Source: an uncultured Collinsella sp. (lineage in GTDB: Bacteria; Actinomycetota; Coriobacteriia; Coriobacteriales; Coriobacteriaceae). From it: 23,174 bases of DNA. Of this stretch, positions 15,715 to 21,879 are shown one piece after another. A program made the position numbers and the translations under genes. How positions within the stretch are numbered: the stretch's first letter is position 1; each line of letters starts with the position of its first letter. The notes under the pieces are model-generated. The model was not told the DNA's origin and did not search any database. It was given only the letters and a program-made list of their open reading frames with translations. The stretch is taken from NCBI GenBank assembly GCA_900540995.1, contig UQHO01000035.1:1-23174 (forward strand), given 5' to 3'.

Positions 15715-16509
15715 ATGAATACGTTCATCAGTGCGGTGCTCGTCGGCCTCGTCGGCGTGTTCTGCATGTGGGACTCCCGCCTGCTCGGTCGTCTTAACTT
15801 CGAGCAGCCCCTCGTTGGCGCTACGCTCGTCGGTCTGCTGCTGGGCGATGTGCCCACCGGCCTTGCCGTCGGTGCCGCCGTCGAGCTCGTGTCCATGGGC
15901 CTGGTGCAGGTCGGCGCCGCCGTTCCGCCCGATATGGTCCTGGGCGGCATCGTGGCCGCTGCCTTTGCGTGCCTGACCGATGCTTCCGCCGAGACCGCCA
16001 TGACGATCGCCATCCCGGTCGCCGTCCTGGGTCAGCTCCTCGGCATCGTGTTCCGTTCCATCATCGCCGCCCTCACCCATGTGGCAGATAGCGCGATCGA
16101 TAACGGAAAGTTCAAGACCGCCTACCGTATGCACATCTGCGCCGGCTCCGGTCTGTACGCCATCATGTACTTCCTGCCGATCTTCCTCGCCGTCTTTGTT
16201 GGCACCGACCTGGTTCAGGCCATCGTCAACATGGTTCCCGAGTGGCTGTCCACTGGTCTTAACGTTTCGACCAAGATCATGACCGCCTACGGCTTGGCCC
16301 TGCTGCTCACCATGATGATCAAGAAGGGTATGACTCCGTTCCTGTTCATCGGTTTCCTGCTCGCCGCTTACCTCAACCTGTCCGTCATCGCGGTCGCTCT
16401 GATCGGTGTGTGCCTGGCTGTCGTCTTCATGGGCTTCAAGTTCAACGGTTCCCATGCAGCCGCCGGTGTCGATTCCGACTACGATCCGCTCGAAGACGAC
16501 GAAGACTAA
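15715..16509 (+). CDS. Mannose-family PTS, EIIC permease
   Basis: A 264-residue integral membrane component of the sugar channel, paired with EIID. It is hydrophobic throughout, with the family's N-terminal pattern (FEQPLVGATLVGLLLGD, then GLAVGAAVELVSMGLVQVG, which carries the conserved Glu region) and PPDMVLGGIVAAAFA. The last ~20 residues are acidic and cytoplasmic. The ATG at 15715 follows AAAGGAGAA. A short CAGGC-TTTT-GCCTG hairpin lies in the 36-bp gap before it. Translation of EIID starts 13 bp after its stop, as expected for a stoichiometric complex. Confidence 0.95.
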   Translation: MNTFISAVLVGLVGVFCMWDSRLLGRLNFEQPLVGATLVGLLLGDVPTGLAVGAAVELVSMGLVQVGAAVPPDMVLGGIVAAAFACLTDASAETAMTIAIPVAVLGQLLGIVFRSIIAALTHVADSAIDNGKFKTAYRMHICAGSGLYAIMYFLPIFLAVFVGTDLVQAIVNMVPEWLSTGLNVSTKIMTAYGLALLLTMMIKKGMTPFLFIGFLLAAYLNLSVIAVALIGVCLAVVFMGFKFNGSHAAAGVDSDYDPLEDDED

Positions 16510-16522
16510 GGAGGAACACACT

Positions 16523-17356
16523 ATGGCAACCGCAACCAAGGACGTGTCCCTGAACAAGAAGGTCAGCCAGTTCTTCTGGCGCTCCTGGGCCATCCAGGCC
16601 TCTTGGAACTACGAGCGTCAGATGAACATGGGCTTCCTCTACGGCATGGTTCCCACGCTCGACCGCCTCTATCCGGACGAGTCCGACCCCAAGCAGCTCG
16701 CTGCTAAGAAAGAGGCTTACCACCGTCACATGGCGTTCTACAACTGCACCCCGCAGACGAGCGCCTTTATCCTGGGCCTCACCGCCTCCATGGAGGAGGA
16801 GTACGCCAAGGATCCCGAGAACTTCGATCCCGATTCGATCAACGCGGTCAAGACCTCCCTCATGGGTCCGCTTTCCGGCATCGGTGACTCCTTCTTCCAG
16901 GGTACCATCCGCGTTATCGCTTTTGGCCTGGGCGTTCAGCTGGCTCAGCAGGGCTCCATCATGGGCCCGATCCTGGCCATGCTCATCTCCATCGTCCCCT
17001 CTGTGCTGATCACTTGGTTCGCAGCCAAGATGGGCTATCAGGGCGGCCACGAGTACCTGAGCAAGCTTCAGGGCGGCGACCTCATGGAGAAGCTCATGTA
17101 TGTCTGCGGCATCGTGGGCCTTATGTCCGTGGGCGGCATGATCGCTACGCTGATCGGCGCCACCACCCCGCTGCAGTTCGCTGAGGGCACCGTTGTGATC
17201 CAGGACATCCTGGACGGCATGATGCCCCAGATGATCTCCCTCGGCCTCACCGGCCTTATGTACTGGCTCATCAAGAAGAACGTCAACACCGGTTGGCTTC
17301 TCGTGATCGCCATCGTGGGCGGCATCGCCCTCTCCGCGGCCGGCATCCTGGCCTAG
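16523..17356 (+). CDS. Mannose-family PTS, EIID component
   Basis: A 277-residue membrane component that completes the EIIC-EIID channel. Family marks are the N-terminal LNKKVSQFFWRSWAIQASWN, YERQMNMGFLYGMVPTLDRL, the HMAFYNCTPQTSAFILGL box, SLMGPLSGIGDSFFQGT, and a hydrophobic C-terminus ending IALSAAGILA. The frame opens earlier, but the ATG at 16523 follows AAGGAGGA directly after the EIIC stop and matches the family's start. The stop codon lies inside the perfect 12-bp palindrome TAGTCGCGACTA (17354-17365). The second SIS gene follows after a 199-bp gap with hairpins, so co-transcription with it is possible but not certain. Confidence 0.95.
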   Translation: MATATKDVSLNKKVSQFFWRSWAIQASWNYERQMNMGFLYGMVPTLDRLYPDESDPKQLAAKKEAYHRHMAFYNCTPQTSAFILGLTASMEEEYAKDPENFDPDSINAVKTSLMGPLSGIGDSFFQGTIRVIAFGLGVQLAQQGSIMGPILAMLISIVPSVLITWFAAKMGYQGGHEYLSKLQGGDLMEKLMYVCGIVGLMSVGGMIATLIGATTPLQFAEGTVVIQDILDGMMPQMISLGLTGLMYWLIKKNVNTGWLLVIAIVGGIALSAAGILA

Positions 17357-17390
17357 TCGCGACTAAGCGTCTAACCGCTTTCCCCCGGGG

Positions 17391-17421
17391 GCCTGCCTGG
17401 CATCCCATACCCCAGGCAGGC
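17391..17421. terminator. Hairpin after the PTS genes, possible weak terminator or 3' stabiliser
   Basis: A perfect 10-bp stem (GCCTGCCTGG at 17391-17400 with CCAGGCAGGC at 17412-17421) has an 11-nt loop but is followed by TTCCATCCCC rather than a T tract. A CCCCCGGGGG palindrome lies just before it (17382-17391). It may partly stop or protect the PTS message, lowering expression of the second SIS gene. Confidence 0.5.
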
Positions 17422-17434
17422 TTCCATCCCCAAA

Positions 17435-17465
17435 ATGCGACAATGGGACAGTCCCCTTGTCGCAT
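17435..17465. repeat. Nested GGGACAGTCCC palindrome, REP-like
   Basis: The outer arms ATGCGACAA (17435-17443) and TTGTCGCAT (17457-17465) enclose an inner GGGAC-A-GTCCC. Across 31 bp the only flaw is a single T/C mismatch. It looks like a dispersed palindromic element. The rest of the 199-bp gap up to the ribosome site shows nothing else clear. Confidence 0.75.
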
Positions 17466-17555
17466 CCTCAACGGACCGGCGACTCGGTCCAAACCACGGT
17501 AACCCTGCGAGCGCCCGGCAATGTGGCGCCGCAAAAATCGAAAGGAATGTGTCAG

Positions 17556-18539
17556 ATGTACGAGATCGACCTTAACCTCCCTAAGCAGATCGTCGCTGAC
17601 GTCCTGTCCAACCACGAGATTCACAGTGTCGCCTTCGTCGGCTGCGGTGCTTCCATGTCCGACCTGTACCCCGCCAAGTACTTCCTGGCCAACAACACGG
17701 ACAAGCTGAACGTTCAGATCTTCACCGCTAACGAGTTCAACTACGACACGCCTTCCTGGGTCAACGAGCACACCTTCGTGATCACCTGCTCCCTCGGTGG
17801 CTCCACGCCCGAGACCGTTGAGGCCAACAAGACCGCCAAGAAGCACAACTGCCCGGTCGTTTCCCTCACCAACAAGGCTGGCTCCGCTCTGACCGTCGAC
17901 GCCGACCACGTCATCGTCCACGGCTTCCACGCCAACTACGCTGCCAAGTGCGAGAAGCCCGGCTATGCCATCGCTCTTGCTCTCGAGATCCTTCAGCAGA
18001 CCGAGGGCTATGACCACTACGAGGACATGATCACCGGCCTCACCAACATCTTCGATCTCTGCGAGAACGCCGCTCAGCACTGCAAGAAGCTCGCCAAGAA
18101 GTTCGCCGAGGACTTCAAGGACGACAAGATGATCTACTTCATGGCTTCCGGTGCCTCCGAGAAGATGGCTTATTCTCACGCCGCCTTCCTGTTCACCGAG
18201 ATGCAGTGGATCGACGCCGCCGCCTACAACACCGGCGAGTACTTCCACGGCCCGTTCGAGGTTTCCACCGAGGGTAAGCCCTACGTCTTCTTCATGTCCG
18301 ATGGCGCCACCCGTCCGATGGACGCCCGCGCCCTCACCTTCCTTGAGCGCATGGGCGCCAAGGTCGCTCTGATCGACTCCAAGGACTACGGCCTGGCTGA
18401 CGCCGTGCCCGCGAGCGTCATCACCTACTTCAACCCGCTGCTGCACCTCGCCGTTATGCGCGAGTACGGCAACCAGATCGCCGAGGCCCGTCAGCACCCG
18501 CTGACCATGCGTCGCTACATGTGGAAGCTTTCCTACTAA
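17556..18539 (+). CDS. SIS-domain sugar-amine 6-phosphate deglycase, FrlB/GfrE/GfrF-like (second copy)
   Basis: A 327-residue paralogue of the protein at 12265, with the same two-SIS layout: VAFVGCGASMSDLYPAKYF, the phosphate-binding CSLGGSTPETVEANK, EILQQTEGYDHY, GEYFHGPFEV and the ending TMRRYMWKLSY. Glu215 and His231 keep the 16-position spacing recalled for the catalytic pair of FraB. The ATG at 17556 has AAAGGA nine bases upstream; an ATG at 17547 touches the ribosome site and is rejected. In gfr-type loci two paralogous deglycases act on fructoselysine 6-phosphate and glucoselysine 6-phosphate; a similar division is likely but not shown. It follows the PTS genes and ends before a strong terminator. 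Codon bias is extreme, suggesting high expression. Confidence 0.85.
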   Translation: MYEIDLNLPKQIVADVLSNHEIHSVAFVGCGASMSDLYPAKYFLANNTDKLNVQIFTANEFNYDTPSWVNEHTFVITCSLGGSTPETVEANKTAKKHNCPVVSLTNKAGSALTVDADHVIVHGFHANYAAKCEKPGYAIALALEILQQTEGYDHYEDMITGLTNIFDLCENAAQHCKKLAKKFAEDFKDDKMIYFMASGASEKMAYSHAAFLFTEMQWIDAAAYNTGEYFHGPFEVSTEGKPYVFFMSDGATRPMDARALTFLERMGAKVALIDSKDYGLADAVPASVITYFNPLLHLAVMREYGNQIAEARQHPLTMRRYMWKLSY

Positions 18540-18541
18540 TC

Positions 18542-18558
18542 ACAAGTAAGTAGACCTT
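18542..18558. repeat. Partial copy of the repeat end found at 19353-19471
   Basis: ACAAGTAAGTAGACCTT matches the outer end of the later inverted repeat (ACAAGTGAGTAGACTTT, reading in from its right side) at 15 of 17 positions. GTAAG (18546-18550) and CTTAC (18556-18560) can form a small hairpin. Confidence 0.5.
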
Positions 18559-18570
18559 ACGGGTTGATTG

Positions 18571-18605
18571 AAAGGGGATGGGGTTTGCGCCCCGTCCCCT
18601 TTTTT
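18571..18605 (+). terminator. Strong intrinsic terminator after the second SIS gene
   Basis: A 13-bp stem (AAAGGGGATGGGG with CCCCGTCCCCTTT, one T-G pair), a 6-nt loop and a TTTTTT end. It separates the PTS/SIS unit from the HAD gene. Confidence 0.92.
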
Positions 18606-18625
18606 GCTATCGAAAGGAGATACGT

Positions 18626-19255
18626 ATGATCAAGGCAGTGCTGTTTGACATGGACGGCGTGCTGGTCGATACCGAGTGGTTCTACAACCGTCGTCGCGTG
18701 GCGTTTATGGAAGAGAAGGGCTTTCACTTTGACGAGATCCCCGATCTTTCGGGGTCTAACGAGCCCGCCATTTGGAAGTCGCTGGTACCTGACGATGTTG
18801 AGCTGCGCGAGCGCCTGCGCGTGGAGTACAAGCAGGTCTACAGCCCAGACCATCCCGTTCCGTATGCCGAGCTGCTCAACGAGCAGACGGAGCCGGTGAT
18901 GCGCGAACTGCACGAGCGCGGCGTGAAGTGTGCCATCGCGAGCTCGTCCTATCGCGAGCTGATTGACGAGCTGGTGGACATCGCCGGTATTGCCGACGTG
19001 TTGGACTACACCATCAGCGGCCACGAGTGCAGCGCGTTTAAGCCCGATCCCGAAATCTACCTGCGCGCCATGGAAGCGCTGGGTGTGGAGCCGGCCGAGT
19101 GCCTGGTCATCGAGGACTCGCCGATGGGTATCGAGGCGGGCAAGCGCTCCGGCGCCCGCGTTCTGGCGTTGCGTCCGCACGAGGGCGTCAACCTAGATCA
19201 GTCCGCCGCCGATGTTGTCATCGACAGCCTGACCGACATTTTGGCCGCTTTGTAG
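18626..19255 (+). CDS. HAD-superfamily phosphatase, beta-phosphoglucomutase-like
   Basis: A 209-residue HAD hydrolase of the subfamily that includes sugar-phosphate phosphatases and beta-phosphoglucomutase. Motif I is FDMDGVLVDTE with nucleophile Asp8 and acid/base Asp10, motif II is Ser106 in IASSSY, motif III is Lys139 in FKPDPEIYL, and motif IV is Glu163-Asp164 in VIEDSPMGIEAG. A small helical cap lies at about 15-90. The ATG at 18626 follows AAAGGAGA; the longer frame starts within the terminator stem. Its place next to the deglycase genes suggests a role on a hexose phosphate, but the strong terminator in front makes it a separate unit, and a general sugar-phosphate phosphatase is as likely. 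Confidence 0.88.
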   Translation: MIKAVLFDMDGVLVDTEWFYNRRRVAFMEEKGFHFDEIPDLSGSNEPAIWKSLVPDDVELRERLRVEYKQVYSPDHPVPYAELLNEQTEPVMRELHERGVKCAIASSSYRELIDELVDIAGIADVLDYTISGHECSAFKPDPEIYLRAMEALGVEPAECLVIEDSPMGIEAGKRSGARVLALRPHEGVNLDQSAADVVIDSLTDILAAL

Positions 19256-19352
19256 TGTCAATCCGCCGCGAGAAGCATTGGTTCACGCGTCTTTTGCTGC
19301 GGATTGGCTTAATTTGTCCTCTATTTGGATTCGTTTGGCTTCGATTCGGACT

Positions 19353-19471
19353 AAGTGAGTAGACTTTTTGGTGCAGTACGAGCGCAAAGTGCATCTGCTC
19401 TAGCAAAACCGCAGGTCACAGGGGTGGCGGTTTTGGGTGTGCTCGGCAGATCGTAAAAAGTCTACTCACTT
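19353..19471. repeat. MITE-like element with perfect 17-bp inverted repeats
   Basis: AAGTGAGTAGACTTTTT (19353-19369) is repeated exactly in inverse at 19455-19471. Inside are a second inverted pair (ATCTGC at 19393-19398, GCAGAT at 19446-19451) and a third, AAAACCGC (19405-19412) with GCGGTTTT (19427-19434). The three pairs nest, so either strand could fold into one long hairpin. It encodes nothing. The flanking gene-free region (19256-19610) holds no other structure apart from the next promoter. Confidence 0.85.
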
Positions 19472-19559
19472 GTAATTTGGGCCTTTGGTCGTGGAGGCTG
19501 TTGGTCCCGCTTTGGTTGTCGAGAGAGGGTGAATTGAAGCGCCCCCGCACGCTCCATGC

Positions 19560-19565
19560 TACAAT
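19560..19565 (+). promoter_or_regulatory. Possible -10 box for the YitT-family gene
   Basis: TACAAT lies 45 bp before the GTG start. TTGAAG at 19534-19539 is a poor -35 candidate because the spacer would be 20 bp. Confidence 0.4.
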
Positions 19566-19610
19566 CGCGGGCATGCCCCACAACTACATCTGCCTTCGAA
19601 AGGAGCTTCC

Positions 19611-20618
19611 GTGGCGAACGCCATCGATCAGCTCACGGACCGCGTGCTCGTGCTCGGCCGCCTCACCATCGTCCGCCGTGCCATTACCGCCGTGGCGGTC
19701 ACAATTTCTGCCGTCCTCCAAACATTCCTGATCCAGGCGTTCATTCAGCCCGCCGACCTGCTTCCGAGCGGTCTCACCGGCGTCGCGGTCCTGCTCGATC
19801 GCGTTACCTCGCTGGGCGGCGTTCACATCGACATCTCGCTCGGCATGCTTGCGCTCAACATTCCCGTGGCGCTCCTATGCTGGAGCGGCATTAGCAAGCG
19901 CTTCGTCATCTTCTCGATGATGCAGGTCGTGCTCTCGTCGCTGTTCCTCAACGTCTTTCACTTCGCTCCATTTTTGGGCGACAAGATCATGCTCATCATT
20001 TTTGGCGGCGTGGTCTCGGGTCTGGGCGCTGCCATCGCGCTTAAATCCGGCGCATCCACTGGCGGCACCGACTTTATCGCGCTGTGGGTTTCCAACCACA
20101 CGGGCAAGACCATCTGGGGCGTCATCTTTGGTTTCAATTGCTTTATCCTGGCGATCTTTGGCTTTATGTTTGGCTGGGACAAGGCGGCGTACTCCATCGT
20201 GTTCCAGTTTATTTCGACCAAGACCATCGACAGTTTCTATCGTCGTTACGACCGCGTGACGCTGCAGATCACGACGCGTAAGGCAGACGAGGTCATGACC
20301 GCCTATGTTGACCATTTTCAGCACGGCATTAGCTGCGCCGAGGTCATCGGCGGATACAGCCGCGAAAAGATGTACCTGCTGCACGCCGTTGTATCGACCT
20401 ACGAGAGCCAGGACATTATCAAGCTGGTGTGCGACATTGATCCCGGCGCCGTGATTAATGTGTTCCACACGCTCAACTTTGTGGGCGGCTGGTGGGGCGG
20501 CCATGTCGACGAGCCCATGCCCACAGCCGTTCCCGATCCCGACAAGCCCGCGCGTATGGCCAGCAGACAGGCGCGCCTCAGCGAGCAGGACAGCCTGCAG
20601 CAGGACGACGGCAGGTAG
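19611..20618 (+). CDS. YitT-family membrane protein (with DUF2179 domain)
   Basis: A 335-residue YitT/YvjA-type protein. The N-terminal two-thirds (about 25-200) has five to six hydrophobic segments with the family's IQPADLLPSGLTGVAVLLDR, FGGVVSGLGAAIALKSGASTGGTDFIAL and GFNCFILAIFGFMFGWDKAAYSIV. The C-terminal part (about 205-290, VTLQITTRKADEVMTAYV through VINVFHTLNFVGGWW) is the DUF2179 domain, cytoplasmic in models. The last ~35 residues are polar. The GTG at 19611 follows AAAGGAG with five bases between. The function of the family is unknown, although a transporter role has been suggested. Single gene with its own promoter and a strong terminator. Confidence 0.92.
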   Translation: MANAIDQLTDRVLVLGRLTIVRRAITAVAVTISAVLQTFLIQAFIQPADLLPSGLTGVAVLLDRVTSLGGVHIDISLGMLALNIPVALLCWSGISKRFVIFSMMQVVLSSLFLNVFHFAPFLGDKIMLIIFGGVVSGLGAAIALKSGASTGGTDFIALWVSNHTGKTIWGVIFGFNCFILAIFGFMFGWDKAAYSIVFQFISTKTIDSFYRRYDRVTLQITTRKADEVMTAYVDHFQHGISCAEVIGGYSREKMYLLHAVVSTYESQDIIKLVCDIDPGAVINVFHTLNFVGGWWGGHVDEPMPTAVPDPDKPARMASRQARLSEQDSLQQDDGR

Positions 20619-20661
20619 AGTGTTGGTATTTTGCCGGCACGGCGCAATCCTGTCCGCTTGA

Positions 20662-20701
20662 GCCTCCCGAAAGCCTCGCTGCTTTCGGGAGGCCTTCGTT
20701 T
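20662..20701 (+). terminator. Intrinsic terminator after the YitT-family gene
   Basis: A perfect 13-bp stem (GCCTCCCGAAAGC at 20662-20674 with its complement at 20681-20693), a 6-nt loop and a CTTCGTTT end. Confidence 0.88.
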
Positions 20702-20710
20702 GCCCAGATA

Positions 20711-20746
20711 AAACCTACCAAAATGAAGCTGTCGCTTTTTGGTAGG
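20711..20746. repeat. 36-bp palindromic element, copy 2
   Basis: It starts AAACCTACCA, identical to the start at 11301, and ends TTTTGGTAGG. Here the ends pair perfectly over 10 bp (CCTACCAAAA with TTTTGGTAGG) around a 13-nt loop. Total length equals copy 1, while the middle differs. Confidence 0.7.
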
Positions 20747-20789
20747 GAGGGTGTATCGTTTTATCATTATGAGGTAACATGAAACTAGA

Positions 20790-20805
20790 CGTTATATACG
20801 TATTA
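20790..20805. promoter_or_regulatory. Shared 16-bp operator-like motif before the second gntR
   Basis: CGTTATATACGTATTA has CGT repeats 9 bp apart, as in the sites before the EamA gene and the PTS operon. AGACGTTATA (20787-20796) is a 10-bp exact match to 14717-14726. It lies 33 bp before the start codon, in line with autoregulation. Confidence 0.65.
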
Positions 20806-20838
20806 GTTATTTCGATATTTCGATAAGAGTGATTAGAT

Positions 20839-21558
20839 ATGCCTACACCCAAAAATGCACCGCTTTACCAGCAGATTTATGACGAAATTAAGGATGCGAT
20901 CGAGAAAGGTGTTTATGCACCCAAGGAGCGTATTCCGTCCGAGCTTGAGCTAGCCGAGCAGTACGAGGTGAGCCGCATCACGGTGCGCCGCGCCGTCGAG
21001 GAGCTGTGCTCCGATGGCTACCTGGTTAAGCAGCAGGGCCGCGGCACCTTTGTTTCCACGCCGCACATCAATCGCCAGTTCCACGCCTCGACGCTGCAGA
21101 CGTTTACCGCGCTGTGTGCCAACAACGGCATGAAGGCCGGTGCACATGTGGTCGATCGCCAGATTGTGCCGGCGCGCCAAAACGAGATGGAGTTCTTTGG
21201 CCTGCAGAAGGATGCGCTGCTGCTGCATATCAAGCGCGTGCGTACGGCCGACGGCGAGCCCATCTTTGAGGAGAACATCTTTGTGCCGTTTGACGCCTAC
21301 CGTGAGCTGTTGACGGCCGATCTTGAGGACAAGTCGATTTTTGCCGAGGTCGAGCGTGTTGGCGGAACGCCGATTGTCTCGGTTGGCTACCGTACGGTCG
21401 AGGCCGTTCGAGCTAACGCCGAGCAGGCGGCCGAGCTGGGCATTGCTCCGCACGATCCGCTGCTCAACCTGCGTGCCGGCTTTACCGGTCCCGATGACGA
21501 GCCGGTTTTGATGGGTAAGCAGTACTACGTGGGATCGCGCTACGTTATGGTCATGTAA
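20839..21558 (+). CDS. GntR/HutC-family transcriptional regulator (second copy)
   Basis: A 239-residue regulator with an N-terminal winged helix (about 8-75; YQQIYDEIKDAIEKGVY, RIPSELELAEQYEVSRITVR and QQGRGTFV) and a C-terminal UTRA effector domain (about 95-236; DALLLHIKRVRTADGEPIFE and the final GKQYYVGSRYVMVM). It differs clearly from the regulator at 11337, so they are not a recent duplication. The ATG at 20839 has only a weak AAGAGTG ribosome site. The upstream region carries the 16-bp motif also found before the EamA permease and the PTS operon 6-7 kb away, so this is the best candidate for control of those genes. The effector is probably a phosphorylated substrate or product, but this is inference. 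Confidence 0.93.
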   Translation: MPTPKNAPLYQQIYDEIKDAIEKGVYAPKERIPSELELAEQYEVSRITVRRAVEELCSDGYLVKQQGRGTFVSTPHINRQFHASTLQTFTALCANNGMKAGAHVVDRQIVPARQNEMEFFGLQKDALLLHIKRVRTADGEPIFEENIFVPFDAYRELLTADLEDKSIFAEVERVGGTPIVSVGYRTVEAVRANAEQAAELGIAPHDPLLNLRAGFTGPDDEPVLMGKQYYVGSRYVMVM

Positions 21559-21586
21559 GTTACGCGGTTTTGCCAAACCGCGTAAC
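21559..21586. terminator. Hairpin directly after the second gntR stop
   Basis: A perfect 12-bp stem (GTTACGCGGTTT at 21559-21570 with AAACCGCGTAAC at 21575-21586) and a TGCC tetraloop begin on the base after the TAA stop. There is no T tract on either side, so it may act as a 3' stabiliser or work together with the next element. Confidence 0.55.
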
Positions 21587-21599
21587 GGCTCGACGCTGC

Positions 21600-21698
21600 A
21601 AACGCCCCTAAGCGGCAATCTGACGTTCAATCGTCGGTCGCGTACCGAAGTACGCTTCCCTCCTCTTTCACGTCACCTTGCTCGCTTAGGGGCGTTTT
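21600..21698. repeat. Branched palindromic element, possible structured RNA or terminator
   Basis: A 15-bp perfect outer stem (AAACGCCCCTAAGCG at 21600-21614 with its complement at 21683-21697) continues after a one-base bulge with GCAA/TTGC. Inside are TGACGT/ACGTCA (6 bp) and an apical GCGTAC hairpin. Read on the - strand the apical loop is C(UUCG)G, the very stable tetraloop, facing a purine-rich GAAAGAGGAGGGAA internal loop. The + strand ends in GGGGCGTTTTC, so it could also terminate gntR transcription. No protein is encoded. Confidence 0.8.
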
Positions 21699-21842
21699 CG
21701 CTGACTTATGCTCAACCAGCGACGTTTGCGCGCTTGTCAAGAGATTAGCCGTTGGGAAAGTGTCCAAAAATCCCACGCTCGTTCCTTTTGGATTGCGTTG
21801 CCCGTGGCCGACGGCCGTGCGGCACCGGTCCGCGTGGCGGCG
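21699..21842. other. recQ upstream region
   Basis: It has no gene. The only structure seen is a 7-bp inverted repeat TCCAAAA (21763-21769) and TTTTGGA (21786-21792). GC content rises sharply over the last 45 bp. Confidence 0.4.
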
Positions 21843-21848
21843 TATAAT
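21843..21848 (+). promoter_or_regulatory. Possible recQ -10 box
   Basis: A consensus TATAAT lies 31 bp before the recQ ATG within GC-rich DNA. No -35 consensus is found 15-19 bp upstream. Confidence 0.5.
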
Positions 21849-21879
21849 CGGCGGCAGATGACTTGGACGTTAGGAAACC

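Noticed and set aside
17283..18497. A 404-codon antisense frame over the second SIS gene
   Set aside because: Gly/Val/Asp/Glu-rich shadow of a strongly C-biased gene; no start signal.
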